Source of the DNA: Acidobacteriaceae bacterium | GTDB lineage: Bacteria; Acidobacteriota; Terriglobia; Terriglobales; Acidobacteriaceae | Assembly: GCA_003164855.1 (NCBI GenBank) | Contig: PLUI01000256.1 | Span: 8,144-41,727, forward strand | Length of the DNA stretch: 33,584 nucleotides | Direction of reading: 5' to 3' | Part shown: in pieces, positions 9,769-16,235 of the stretch | Position numbering within the stretch: position 1 is the stretch's first letter | How the letters are laid out: each line of letters opens with the position of its first letter | Notes under the pieces: model-generated | What the model was told of the DNA's origin: nothing | Databases searched by the model: none | What the model saw: only the letters and a program-made list of their open reading frames with translations | Position numbers and translations under genes: made by a program

Positions 9769-9903
9769 GGCCGGCTGGCACCCCGGCGAATGCGGTTGCC
9801 CCCAAGTAACAACTCCATTGTTTGGTTAAGTTTAAGGACGATCTTCTTATTGGCTGGCTTATCGTAAAAGGAATAAGGCCAGAAACGCATTCTTGACCGA
9901 ATG

Positions 9904-9962
9904 GAGACTTTCGTCACTAGGGCTTTTGGCCTCTTGCAGTAAATTGCAATGTTCCGTAGTCT
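9904..9962 (+). promoter_or_regulatory. Candidate promoter of the antiterminator/NRPS operon, sharing an element with 2734-2793
   Basis: GAGACTTT (9904-9911) and GCTTTTGGCCTCTTGC (9922-9937) match the element at 2734 at the same spacing. TTGCAG (9934-9939) and TAGTCT (9957-9962) are 17 bases apart. A C-run lies about 95 bases further on in both leaders. Confidence 0.4.
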
Positions 9963-10134
9963 CTAGCTACATCGGTGGCACCTTACGATTGCCACTCGGA
10001 CCGCAACGAATAAGTTTAGGCTGTAACTCCCCCCCATTATTAACGACGGCAGTGGGCCGCCTTTGGACCGCGTATCCGAAAACGGCTACGGGAGGCGGAG
10101 CTTTATCCGGGGTTCCGGCTGGACAATTCTTGCG

Positions 10135-10153
10135 GAGTCACGGAATGTGACTC
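10135..10153 (+). promoter_or_regulatory. Leader hairpin upstream of the UpxY-type gene
   Basis: A perfect inverted repeat, GAGTCAC (10135-10141) and GTGACTC (10147-10153), encloses the 5-base loop GGAAT. No T-run follows, so it does not look like a terminator. It could be an RNA structure or a protein site. Confidence 0.35.
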
Positions 10154-10199
10154 AGAGGGCGGAGCTACGACAAGCACTCAGATTTCGGACTATCCAGTG

Positions 10200-10718
10200 A
10201 TGAGCGTTGGGAAGCCACCTACTCATTTGGATTGGTACGCCATTCAGACTCGTTCGCGTCATGAAAAGATGGTAGTCCAGCAACTGCAGAACCAGGGCAT
10301 CATCACATTTCTGCCGCTTTCGAGCCAGGTGCGGGAGTGGAGCGACCGGCAGAAAGTGGTGGAATTTCCCTTGTTCCCCGGCTACGCTTTTGTCCGCTTG
10401 GTATATGGGCCGGAAGAACGGCTTAGGGTGCTGCGCACGGAAGGCGTGGTTAATTTTGTGGGAACTTCTGGACAGGGAATAGCGATTCCTGAAAAACAGA
10501 TTGAGCACGTCCAAACTCTTCTCGCCAGTAAGGTTCCCTTCGAAAGTTATCCCTTTCTCAAAGCGGGCCAGCGGGTGCGAATCCGTGGCGGAGCGCTGAA
10601 TGGAACGGAAGGAATTTTGGTGCGGCAGGATGCGGATCGCATGCTGGTAATTTCCGTGGATCTGATTCAACGATCCCTGTCGATTCGGCTTCAAGGATAT
10701 GAAGTGGAAGCCGTATAG
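10200..10718 (+). CDS. UpxY/NusG-family transcription antiterminator
   Basis: A 172-residue protein; the adjoining GTG at 10197 is an equally possible start, and neither has a strong ribosome binding site. The N-terminal NGN domain (about 10-115) carries the family hallmarks WYAIQTRSRHEKMV near the start, LPLSSQVREWSDR, and the FPLFPGYAFVR motif. A C-terminal KOW segment (about 120-150: AGQRVRIRGGALNGTEGIL) follows. Specialised NusG paralogues (RfaH, UpxY, LoaP) ride on RNA polymerase and prevent early termination in long surface-polysaccharide or antibiotic operons. As the first gene of a roughly 19-kb co-directional set, it is the likely regulator of everything down to 29080. Its recognition element is not known. 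Confidence 0.87.
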   Translation: MSVGKPPTHLDWYAIQTRSRHEKMVVQQLQNQGIITFLPLSSQVREWSDRQKVVEFPLFPGYAFVRLVYGPEERLRVLRTEGVVNFVGTSGQGIAIPEKQIEHVQTLLASKVPFESYPFLKAGQRVRIRGGALNGTEGILVRQDADRMLVISVDLIQRSLSIRLQGYEVEAV

Positions 10719-10723
10719 CGTTT

Positions 10724-10751
10724 GCCGCGACCCCCAAGCGGCTGCATTTTT
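10724..10751 (+). terminator. Possible weak terminator or attenuator after the antiterminator gene
   Basis: GCCGC (10724-10728) and GCGGC (10738-10742) can form a 5-bp GC stem with a 9-base loop. TGCA and five T (10747-10751) follow. The stem is short and the T-run is offset, so efficiency would be low. It would be a plausible target for the antiterminator encoded just before it. Confidence 0.3.
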
Positions 10752-10863
10752 GAATTTCTTTGAACTCTCTCCCGGAAACCCAGTGAGCCATTAAGTGGAA
10801 CAGCTATCTGGCTGTCCGTGCTCACTGACCATTACAGACTGGTGAACTGTGTGAGGCAAAATC

Positions 10864-11241
10864 ATGGATGAAATGCAAGTGAAGAACAATAATGAGGAGA
10901 TAATGAACGAATCCCAGGCTGCGGAGTCGGTGGGGTCTCTCGCTGTAGCAGGGCATGAGTCCGCGCCGTCGGCGGCCAAGGTTACGCTGCGTACGCTCCG
11001 AGCTGAGACTGAAATGCAAGCCATCAGTCAAGCCCTGGCGCAAACCGGTTGGAATCGCAAGCGCGCGGCGCAATTGCTGAGCATCAGCTACCGGGGATTG
11101 CTCTACAAGATTCGGCAACACAACATCACGAAGGACCAAAGTATATCGGGAGTTCCCAAACGGGCGAAGATGGCGGATACTTTGAACTGGGAATCTTCCA
11201 GTCTGGCCGTCGCCGGTGGCGGGGCTCCGAGCAAAGATTGA
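10864..11241 (+). CDS. Small Fis-type helix-turn-helix regulator
   Basis: A 125-residue protein, with GAGG (10853-10856) seven bases before the ATG. The central part (about 44-85: TEMQAISQALAQTGWNRKRAAQLLSISYRGLLYKI) is a Fis/NtrC-C-terminal DNA-binding domain, as found at the end of sigma54 activators. Here it stands alone, with no AAA+ or receiver domain. The N-terminal 40 residues and the C-terminal tail look disordered. It lies between the antiterminator and the CpsD-like gene, so it probably acts on this cluster. Without the AAA+ domain it cannot open sigma54 promoters itself and may act as an architectural or repressor protein. Confidence 0.8.
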   Translation: MDEMQVKNNNEEIMNESQAAESVGSLAVAGHESAPSAAKVTLRTLRAETEMQAISQALAQTGWNRKRAAQLLSISYRGLLYKIRQHNITKDQSISGVPKRAKMADTLNWESSSLAVAGGGAPSKD

Positions 11242-11407
11242 TCGCCTGGCATTGATCGCAGGGCGAAGATCGGATCGCACGGGCCTGAAGCTGCGCACTG
11301 GTTGCGGCCGCTCGCGGTTGAACTTTGGCCGACAAGATCTGGAATTTGACGGAATCAAATGTCGTGTAGGTTTACTGGGCGCGAGAACTACTTGGGGGAA
11401 ACAATTC

Positions 11408-12169
11408 ATGAGTCGTAATTTCGAGCTGTTACAAAAGATCGGCAGGGAACAGACCCTCTACACCACTACTGCCGAAGAGCCTTTCCAGGAGATGGAGCCG
11501 CCTCCAGTTGTAGTTCCGGTCGGCTCACGTTTGGAGATTGAAGGGGCCGAGCTCGAGGAAATTACAAAGGTAGTGCAACGAGTATTCTTGCTGCCTGGAA
11601 ACGATTCGCCTCGGACTGTAGTGTTCGCCGGCACGGAGCCAGGAAATGGTTGCAGTTGGGTGTGTGCGCGGGTTGCGGAGGTGTTAGCCGGGCAGGTCTC
11701 TGGAACGGTTTGCCTGGTGGATGCGAACCTGCGAAGTCCCGGATTAAATGCGCAGTTTGCGGCGGAGAATGCGTATGGGCTGACCGATGCGCTCCGCAAG
11801 CGAGAACCGATTCGGAGCTTTGCGCAGCCTCTGTCTTGCCCGAGGTTGTGGCTGGTCAGCTCTGGCTCGGCCGCCGAAGATGGGCAAAGCTTACTATCGT
11901 CGGACCGGATGCGTCAGAGGATGACGGAACTCAGGGCGGAATTCGATTATGTCTTGATCGATACGCCGGCGATCAGTTCGAGCAATGACGCCACCGTGCT
12001 GGGAGCCGCCACGGACGGCCTGGTGGTGGTGCTGAAGGCGAACAGCTCGCGGCGGGAGAGTGCGCGGGGGGCGATGCAGGATCTGCGCGCGGCCAAGGTG
12101 CGGGTGCTGGGGGCGGTTTTGAACCAGCGAACCTTCCCCATTCCGCAATCCATTTACGACAAGCTCTAA
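11408..12169 (+). CDS. CpsD/CapB-like P-loop ATPase with degenerate Walker A motif
   Basis: A 253-residue protein. I chose the ATG at 11408 because a G-rich site (11394-11399) precedes it and because the sequence before it does not look coding. It has the fold signature of bacterial tyrosine kinases and ParA-like ATPases: a Walker A region at about 75-83 (GTEPGNGCS), a Walker A' region (VCLVDANLRSPGL, about 101-113) and a Walker B strand (YVLIDTPAISSSNDA). The Lys expected in GxxxxGK[ST] is Cys82. The C-terminus lacks the usual Tyr cluster, with only one Tyr (IYDKL). Active relatives work with Wzz-type chain-length regulators during polysaccharide export. This one may be a non-catalytic regulator, or may use another residue. 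Confidence 0.75.
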   Translation: MSRNFELLQKIGREQTLYTTTAEEPFQEMEPPPVVVPVGSRLEIEGAELEEITKVVQRVFLLPGNDSPRTVVFAGTEPGNGCSWVCARVAEVLAGQVSGTVCLVDANLRSPGLNAQFAAENAYGLTDALRKREPIRSFAQPLSCPRLWLVSSGSAAEDGQSLLSSDRMRQRMTELRAEFDYVLIDTPAISSSNDATVLGAATDGLVVVLKANSSRRESARGAMQDLRAAKVRVLGAVLNQRTFPIPQSIYDKL

Positions 12170-12260
12170 GGTAGGAAACTGGCATTCATCCGCTGCGGCG
12201 TTGTCCTGTCAGTCGGTTGACGTGTTTGATAGCAGTTTTAGGAATGTAAGGACTAATAGA

Positions 12261-12926
12261 ATGTTCGACAATCTGCGCGCGGATTTCCAGGCAGCCATGG
12301 GTCACCGAAAGCTGGAGCGGGGGCTGTGGCGTGTGCTGCTGCGCATCGAGACGCCGGCCATTGTGTGCTACCGCTATTCCCATTGGGTATTGCATGTGCG
12401 TATCCCCGTGATCCGGCAACTGCTTTTGATTCCAGCCCTGTTCTGGCAGCGATTCAACCAGATGTTTTTTGGCATTTTTATTTCCCCGGACGCGGAGATC
12501 GGGCCGGGCATGATCATTCATACACCATACGGAATATTCATCCCGCCTGTGAAGATTGGCGCCAACTGCACGTTTACCTCGGGAGTGCTGATCGGTTCTG
12601 GGTGCCGCAGCGTGGGTGACAACGTTTACTTTGGCGCGGGCTGCAAGATTATTGGGGACGCTAAGATTGGAAACAATGTGGTGGTCGTTGCCAACAGCGT
12701 AGTGCTGACTGACGTGCCGGACAACACGACGATCATGGGAGTGCCTGCCCGCATCAAGCTGCCGGGAGGCAAACCCAAGAAGTTTGCCTGGCGAGCGATC
12801 CAGCCGGGACAAAAGACTAGTGAACCGACAAACGGCCAGGGCAACGGCGTGAAAAATGATTCGCAGCACGAGAACAAGAGTGAAGCCTCGGACCAACAGA
12901 CTCCGGGTCCGAAAGCTCGCGCGTAA
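12261..12926 (+). CDS. Serine-acetyltransferase-like hexapeptide-repeat O-acetyltransferase
   Basis: A 221-residue protein; AAGGA (12248-12252) lies eight bases before the ATG. The N-terminal third is helical and hydrophobic (VIRQLLLIPALFWQRFNQMFFG). It leads into a left-handed beta-helix (about 75-165) with hexapeptide turns: ISPDAEIGPGMIIHTP, VKIGANCTF, GVLIGSGC, VGDNVYFGAGCKI and AKIGNNVVVVANSVV. It ends in the family signature TTIMGVPARI. His in MIIHTPYGIFI matches the catalytic His of CysE-like enzymes. A hydrophilic, apparently disordered tail of about 45 residues follows. Such enzymes acetylate serine or, in polysaccharide clusters, sugar hydroxyls. In this context sugar or product O-acetylation is more likely than cysteine synthesis. 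It ends 21 bases before the prolyl-carrier oxidase gene. Confidence 0.78.
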   Translation: MFDNLRADFQAAMGHRKLERGLWRVLLRIETPAIVCYRYSHWVLHVRIPVIRQLLLIPALFWQRFNQMFFGIFISPDAEIGPGMIIHTPYGIFIPPVKIGANCTFTSGVLIGSGCRSVGDNVYFGAGCKIIGDAKIGNNVVVVANSVVLTDVPDNTTIMGVPARIKLPGGKPKKFAWRAIQPGQKTSEPTNGQGNGVKNDSQHENKSEASDQQTPGPKARA

Positions 12927-12947
12927 GCGGGGAAGAGAGAAAGAACA

Positions 12948-14093
12948 TTGGATTTTTCCTGGAGTGAAGAGCAGGCAGCATTTCGCAAGGAAGTGATTCG
13001 GTTCGCGAAGGAAGAGTTGAACGATGACGTCGCCAAGCGGGACCGCGACGAGGAGTTTCCCTTTGACTTCTGGAAGAAATGCGCTGCGTTTGGAATTCAG
13101 GGATTGCCGGTTCCGCCAGAATATGGCGGTGGCGGCGCCGACACGCTGACCACGGTCTGCGCTTTGGAAGCGCTGGGCTACGGCTGCAAAGACAACGGAT
13201 TCCTCTTCTCCTTGAACGCGCACATGTGGACAACGGAGATTCCGTTGATGGCATTCGGTACCGAAGAGCAGAAGCGCAGGTACTTGCCGAAGCTGATCAG
13301 CGGGGAGTGGATCGGGCTGCACTGCATGACCGAACCCGGCTCGGGTTCGGACGCCTACAGCCTGAAGACGCGGGCGGAACGCAAAGGCGACCGCTATGTG
13401 ATCAATGGCAGCAAGACGTTCATCACGAACACGATCTACGGCGATCTTTTCATCGTGTTCGCGAATGTCGATCCGGCGAAGGGCGCGAACGGAGTTACCG
13501 GGTTTCTGATCGAGAAGGGGACGCCGGGCCTGATAGTTGGCCAGAAGTTGCACAAAATGGGGTTGCGCACCTCGCCCATGTCAGAAGTTGCGCTGGTCGA
13601 TTGTGAAGTGCCAGCGGAAAATATTCTGGGCAAAGAGGGCAGTGGCCAGGCCATCTTCACACATTCGATGGAGTGGGAGCGCACCTGCATTCTGGCCAGC
13701 CATCTTGGAATGATGCAAAGGCTGCAGGAAACATGCGTGAAGTACGCGCGCGAACGGCGGCAATTTGGCGAGCCGATCGGAAAATATTCCGCCATCGGCA
13801 ACAAGATCGCCGACATGGAAGTCCGCCTTGAAACTGGCCGGCTGCTGGTGTACAAGGCGGCCTGGCTGAAGAGCCAGGGGCGGCATGCTCTGCGCGAGGC
13901 TTCCATGGCTAAACTTTACGTGAGCGAAGCCTGCGTACAGAGTTGTCTCGATGCGATCCAGATCCATGGCGGTTACGGCTATATGACCGAGTACGAGATG
14001 GAGCGCGATCTGCGGGACGCAATTTCCGGCAAACTCTACTCGGGAACTTCCGAGATTCAGAGGGTGATTATTGCCGGGTTTCACGGACTCTGA
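12948..14093 (+). CDS. pltE: PltE/RedW-like L-prolyl-S-PCP dehydrogenase (acyl-CoA dehydrogenase fold)
   Basis: A 381-residue flavoprotein, starting at a TTG after a purine-rich stretch (12930-12945), which gives the N-terminus MDFSW as in the family. It has the acyl-CoA dehydrogenase signatures MTEPGSGSDA (127-136), YARERRQFGEPIGKY (266-280), IHGGYGYMTEYEMERDLRDA near the C-terminus and SGTSEIQR. Generic CoA enzymes share these. More telling are the SMEWERTCILASHLGMM stretch (240-256), which places Glu244 where PltE/RedW keep the catalytic base, and the length. PltE-type enzymes oxidise carrier-bound L-proline twice to pyrrole-2-carboxyl thioester using FAD. The two next genes, a proline-type adenylating enzyme and a free carrier protein, support this reading over a fatty-acid role. 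Confidence 0.78.
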   Translation: MDFSWSEEQAAFRKEVIRFAKEELNDDVAKRDRDEEFPFDFWKKCAAFGIQGLPVPPEYGGGGADTLTTVCALEALGYGCKDNGFLFSLNAHMWTTEIPLMAFGTEEQKRRYLPKLISGEWIGLHCMTEPGSGSDAYSLKTRAERKGDRYVINGSKTFITNTIYGDLFIVFANVDPAKGANGVTGFLIEKGTPGLIVGQKLHKMGLRTSPMSEVALVDCEVPAENILGKEGSGQAIFTHSMEWERTCILASHLGMMQRLQETCVKYARERRQFGEPIGKYSAIGNKIADMEVRLETGRLLVYKAAWLKSQGRHALREASMAKLYVSEACVQSCLDAIQIHGGYGYMTEYEMERDLRDAISGKLYSGTSEIQRVIIAGFHGL

Positions 14094-14135
14094 AAGTTTT
14101 CGAACACCCCCGAATCCTTTTCGACTGGGACGGAC

Positions 14136-15746
14136 ATGGCATACATACTGCAACAGCTTTTGACCAAGAGCGCGGCGCGCTATCCCGAGAAGACGGCGGT
14201 GTGGGCGCGGGGCCGCAGCATCACGTACCGGGAACTCGACGAGCGTTCGAACCAGCTTGCACATTTATTACGGCAGCACGGAGTAAAGAAGGGCGATCGC
14301 GTGGGATTGTACTTTCCCAAGTGCGTGGAGTCGGTGATCTCGATGCTGGGGGTGGTAAAAGCGGGCGCCGTTTATGTGCCGCTCGATCCGCAAGCACCGG
14401 CGGACCGCGTGGGCTACATCATCGGTAATTGCGGCATTCGCGCGTTAATCACGAAAGAGGATAAGCGCCACGGTCTTGACGAATCTACGCTGGCATCGCT
14501 CGAGTTTTGCGTGATGATTGAAGAGGCGACGAAATCCAGCAACGGAACAAAAATAATTCCGTGGTCGATGTTAAGTGAATTTCCCGCCGCGCATGCCCCG
14601 GAAGTCGTACTCACCGAGACGGACCTGGCCTACATTCTTTATACCTCGGGCTCCACGGGGCGGCCCAAGGGCGTGATGTTGTCGCATCAGAATGCGCTGA
14701 CTTTTGTGGAATGGTGCGCTGCGACTTTTGAAATTACTAGGGAAGATCGGCTCTCCAACCACGCGCCACTGCATTTCGATCTTTCGGTTTTTGACGTTTA
14801 CAACGCGCTTGAGGCTGGGGCTACGGTATTTTTGATCACCGAAGATCTGGCTTTGTTCCCATCGCGACTGGCCAGCTTCATTGAGACACAGGGAATTACC
14901 GTTTGGTATTCGGTTCCGTCCGCGTTGACGCTGCTGCTTCTGCATGCGAATGTGAATGCGGAAAAACTTTCGCGCTTGCGGCTGATTCTCTTTGCGGGCG
15001 AGGTCTTCCCCTTGAAGTATCTGCGGCAACTGGCCGATTTACTGCCGCACGTCGAATTGCAGAATCTTTACGGTCCGACGGAAACCAACGTGTGCACATA
15101 CTACGAGGTGGAGCGGGAACGGCTCGCCAGCCTGGAGAAATTGCCCATTGGGATCGCCTGCGAGAATACAGAAGTATTCGCGGTCAACGATCAGGATGAA
15201 ATTGTCACCCAGCCGGGCGGAACCGGAGAACTCTACGTGCGCGGGCCGGCCGTGACTTACGGCTACTGGGCCGATCCGGAGAAGACCGCGAAGATGGTTG
15301 TTCCCAACCGGTTTCAGAAGAACTTCGAGGAAAAGATTTACCGTACTGGAGATTTGGTGCAGCTGGCCGAGGATGGCAACTATTATTTTCTAGGCCGCCG
15401 TGACAGCATGATCAAGAGCCGCGGTTACCGGATCGAACTGGGCGAGATTGAAAGCGCCCTGCTCAGTCACGAGGCGGTGAAAGAGGCAGTGGCCGTTGCC
15501 ATCCCCGATGATATTGTCAGCAACCGTATCGTGGCGGTGATCGCGGCGCACGACGGCATCACCATTAAGCCATCGGAACTGCAACAGCACTGTGGCAGCC
15601 GAATTCCCAAGTACATGATCCCGGAACTGATCGAGTTCCGCGACAGCTTGCCCAAAACTTCAACCGGAAAAGTGGACCGCGTGCAACTCACGCAGGAAAG
15701 TATTCGCGCGGCCAACCAGCCGCCATCGGAAGTAGTTTCGCAGTAA
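14136..15746 (+). CDS. pltF: PltF/RedM-like stand-alone adenylation enzyme, predicted L-proline:carrier protein ligase
   Basis: A 536-residue stand-alone A domain with no condensation or carrier domain. Core motifs include YTSGSTGRPKG (169-179), LYGPTETN (311-318), YRTGDL, SRGYRIELGEIE and STGKVDR with Lys512. Reading the Stachelhaus positions by alignment to GrsA gives D215, L216, F219, Y258, L285, A287, L311, V319, C320, K512, that is DLFYLALVCK. This differs at one position from DLLYLALVCK, which I recall for PltF/RedM/CloN4-type proline enzymes. The HAPLHFDLSVFDVYN stretch is also typical of that group. The predicted reaction is activation of L-proline as the AMP ester and loading onto the carrier encoded 50 bases downstream. 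Substrate confidence is high for a sequence-only call. Confidence 0.85.
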   Translation: MAYILQQLLTKSAARYPEKTAVWARGRSITYRELDERSNQLAHLLRQHGVKKGDRVGLYFPKCVESVISMLGVVKAGAVYVPLDPQAPADRVGYIIGNCGIRALITKEDKRHGLDESTLASLEFCVMIEEATKSSNGTKIIPWSMLSEFPAAHAPEVVLTETDLAYILYTSGSTGRPKGVMLSHQNALTFVEWCAATFEITREDRLSNHAPLHFDLSVFDVYNALEAGATVFLITEDLALFPSRLASFIETQGITVWYSVPSALTLLLLHANVNAEKLSRLRLILFAGEVFPLKYLRQLADLLPHVELQNLYGPTETNVCTYYEVERERLASLEKLPIGIACENTEVFAVNDQDEIVTQPGGTGELYVRGPAVTYGYWADPEKTAKMVVPNRFQKNFEEKIYRTGDLVQLAEDGNYYFLGRRDSMIKSRGYRIELGEIESALLSHEAVKEAVAVAIPDDIVSNRIVAVIAAHDGITIKPSELQQHCGSRIPKYMIPELIEFRDSLPKTSTGKVDRVQLTQESIRAANQPPSEVVSQ

Positions 15747-15796
15747 CGGATTTCGATTTCATAAGAAGACAAACGACCTAGGAGGAAGCGCCCGCA

Positions 15797-16078
15797 ATGT
15801 CCACCGTAAACCAAACACCCGCAACTCATGCTCCAGTTCTCAAGGATCAAATTCGCGAATTCATTATGGAGAATCTGGCGCACGCCAAAGGCATCACGTC
15901 TTTCACCGACGACGAATCGCTGATGGAGAGCGGAGTCATTGACTCGCTCGGGATTTTCCGGCTGGTCTCTTTCCTGGAAGAGGACTTGCGAGTGCGAGTC
16001 AGCGACGAAGAGATCAATGCTGAGACGCTCAAGAGCGTAAACTCGATCGAACAGCTGGTTCTCAGCAAGAAGAAATAG
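15797..16078 (+). CDS. pltL: PltL-like discrete acyl/peptidyl carrier protein
   Basis: A 93-residue protein, with AGGAGG (15780-15785) eleven bases before the ATG. The motif MESGVIDSLGIF places Ser50 as the phosphopantetheine attachment site, in the D-S-L context of free-standing carriers rather than the GGHS context of the modular ones in this cluster. Acidic residues and helix spacing fit the four-helix carrier fold. It is the expected carrier on which proline is loaded by the upstream A enzyme and oxidised by the dehydrogenase. The pyrrolyl thioester would then be offered to a condensation domain. No phosphopantetheinyl transferase is encoded in the window. Confidence 0.85.
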   Translation: MSTVNQTPATHAPVLKDQIREFIMENLAHAKGITSFTDDESLMESGVIDSLGIFRLVSFLEEDLRVRVSDEEINAETLKSVNSIEQLVLSKKK

Positions 16079-16166
16079 CAACTCGACCTGTACGTTTGGC
16101 GAGGACAGGCGGCTCCCCCAGCCTCCGCGCTGCAAAAAGGAAGCGCACAGACTTCCGCACGCAAGT

Positions 16167-16192
16167 CATGCCGATCGGTTTTGTCCGGCATG
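16167..16192 (+). promoter_or_regulatory. Intercistronic hairpin between the carrier gene and the A-PCP gene
   Basis: CATGCCG (16167-16173) and CGGCATG (16186-16192) form a perfect 7-bp stem with a 12-base loop, in the largest gap (157 bases) among the NRPS genes. No T-run follows directly. It could stabilise the upstream message or separate expression of the pyrrole trio from the rest. Confidence 0.3.
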
Positions 16193-16235
16193 GCCCTGGG
16201 CCCTGTTAAATTTTACTTGCCAACGAGAGTGCGAT

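Larger units (their letters stand above)
9769..10199 (+). other. 431-base leader region upstream of the antiterminator gene
   Basis: No gene is convincing here; a short open frame at 9893-10150 has no recognisable product. The region contains an imperfect hairpin around 9854-9888 (CTGGCTTAT with ATAAGGCCAG), the candidate promoter 9904-9962, a C-run (10029-10035), two copies of GGCGGAGCT (10094-10102 and 10158-10166) and a perfect hairpin (10135-10153). A long structured leader would suit an operon controlled by antitermination. No known riboswitch was recognised. Confidence 0.4.

Noticed and set aside
10118-10135. Sigma54-like -24/-12 site (TGGACAATTCTTGC)
   Set aside because: The spacing between GG and GC is one base too short, and the -24 element lacks the usual C after TGG.
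9893-10150. Short plus-strand open frame of 85 codons before the antiterminator gene
   Set aside because: No ribosome binding site, no recognisable product, and it covers the candidate promoter and hairpin.
9769-10199. Possible cyclic-di-GMP or other known riboswitch in the leaders at 2720-3115 and 9769-10199
   Set aside because: I could not match the conserved core of any riboswitch class I know. The shared element is reported only as an unexplained leader similarity.
11408-12169. Active bacterial tyrosine kinase (CpsD/Wzc-like)
   Set aside because: The Walker A Lys is missing and there is no C-terminal Tyr cluster, so only the fold is claimed.
12186-13553. Long open frame (455 codons) on the minus strand opposite the acetyltransferase and dehydrogenase genes
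   Set aside because: It is antisense to two well-supported genes, shows no recognisable domain, and is explained by the GC-rich codon pattern of the plus strand.
12948-14093. Ordinary fatty-acid acyl-CoA dehydrogenase
   Set aside because: It cannot be excluded from generic motifs alone, but the adjoining proline-type A enzyme and free carrier, and the PltE-like active-site stretch, make the pyrrole role more likely.
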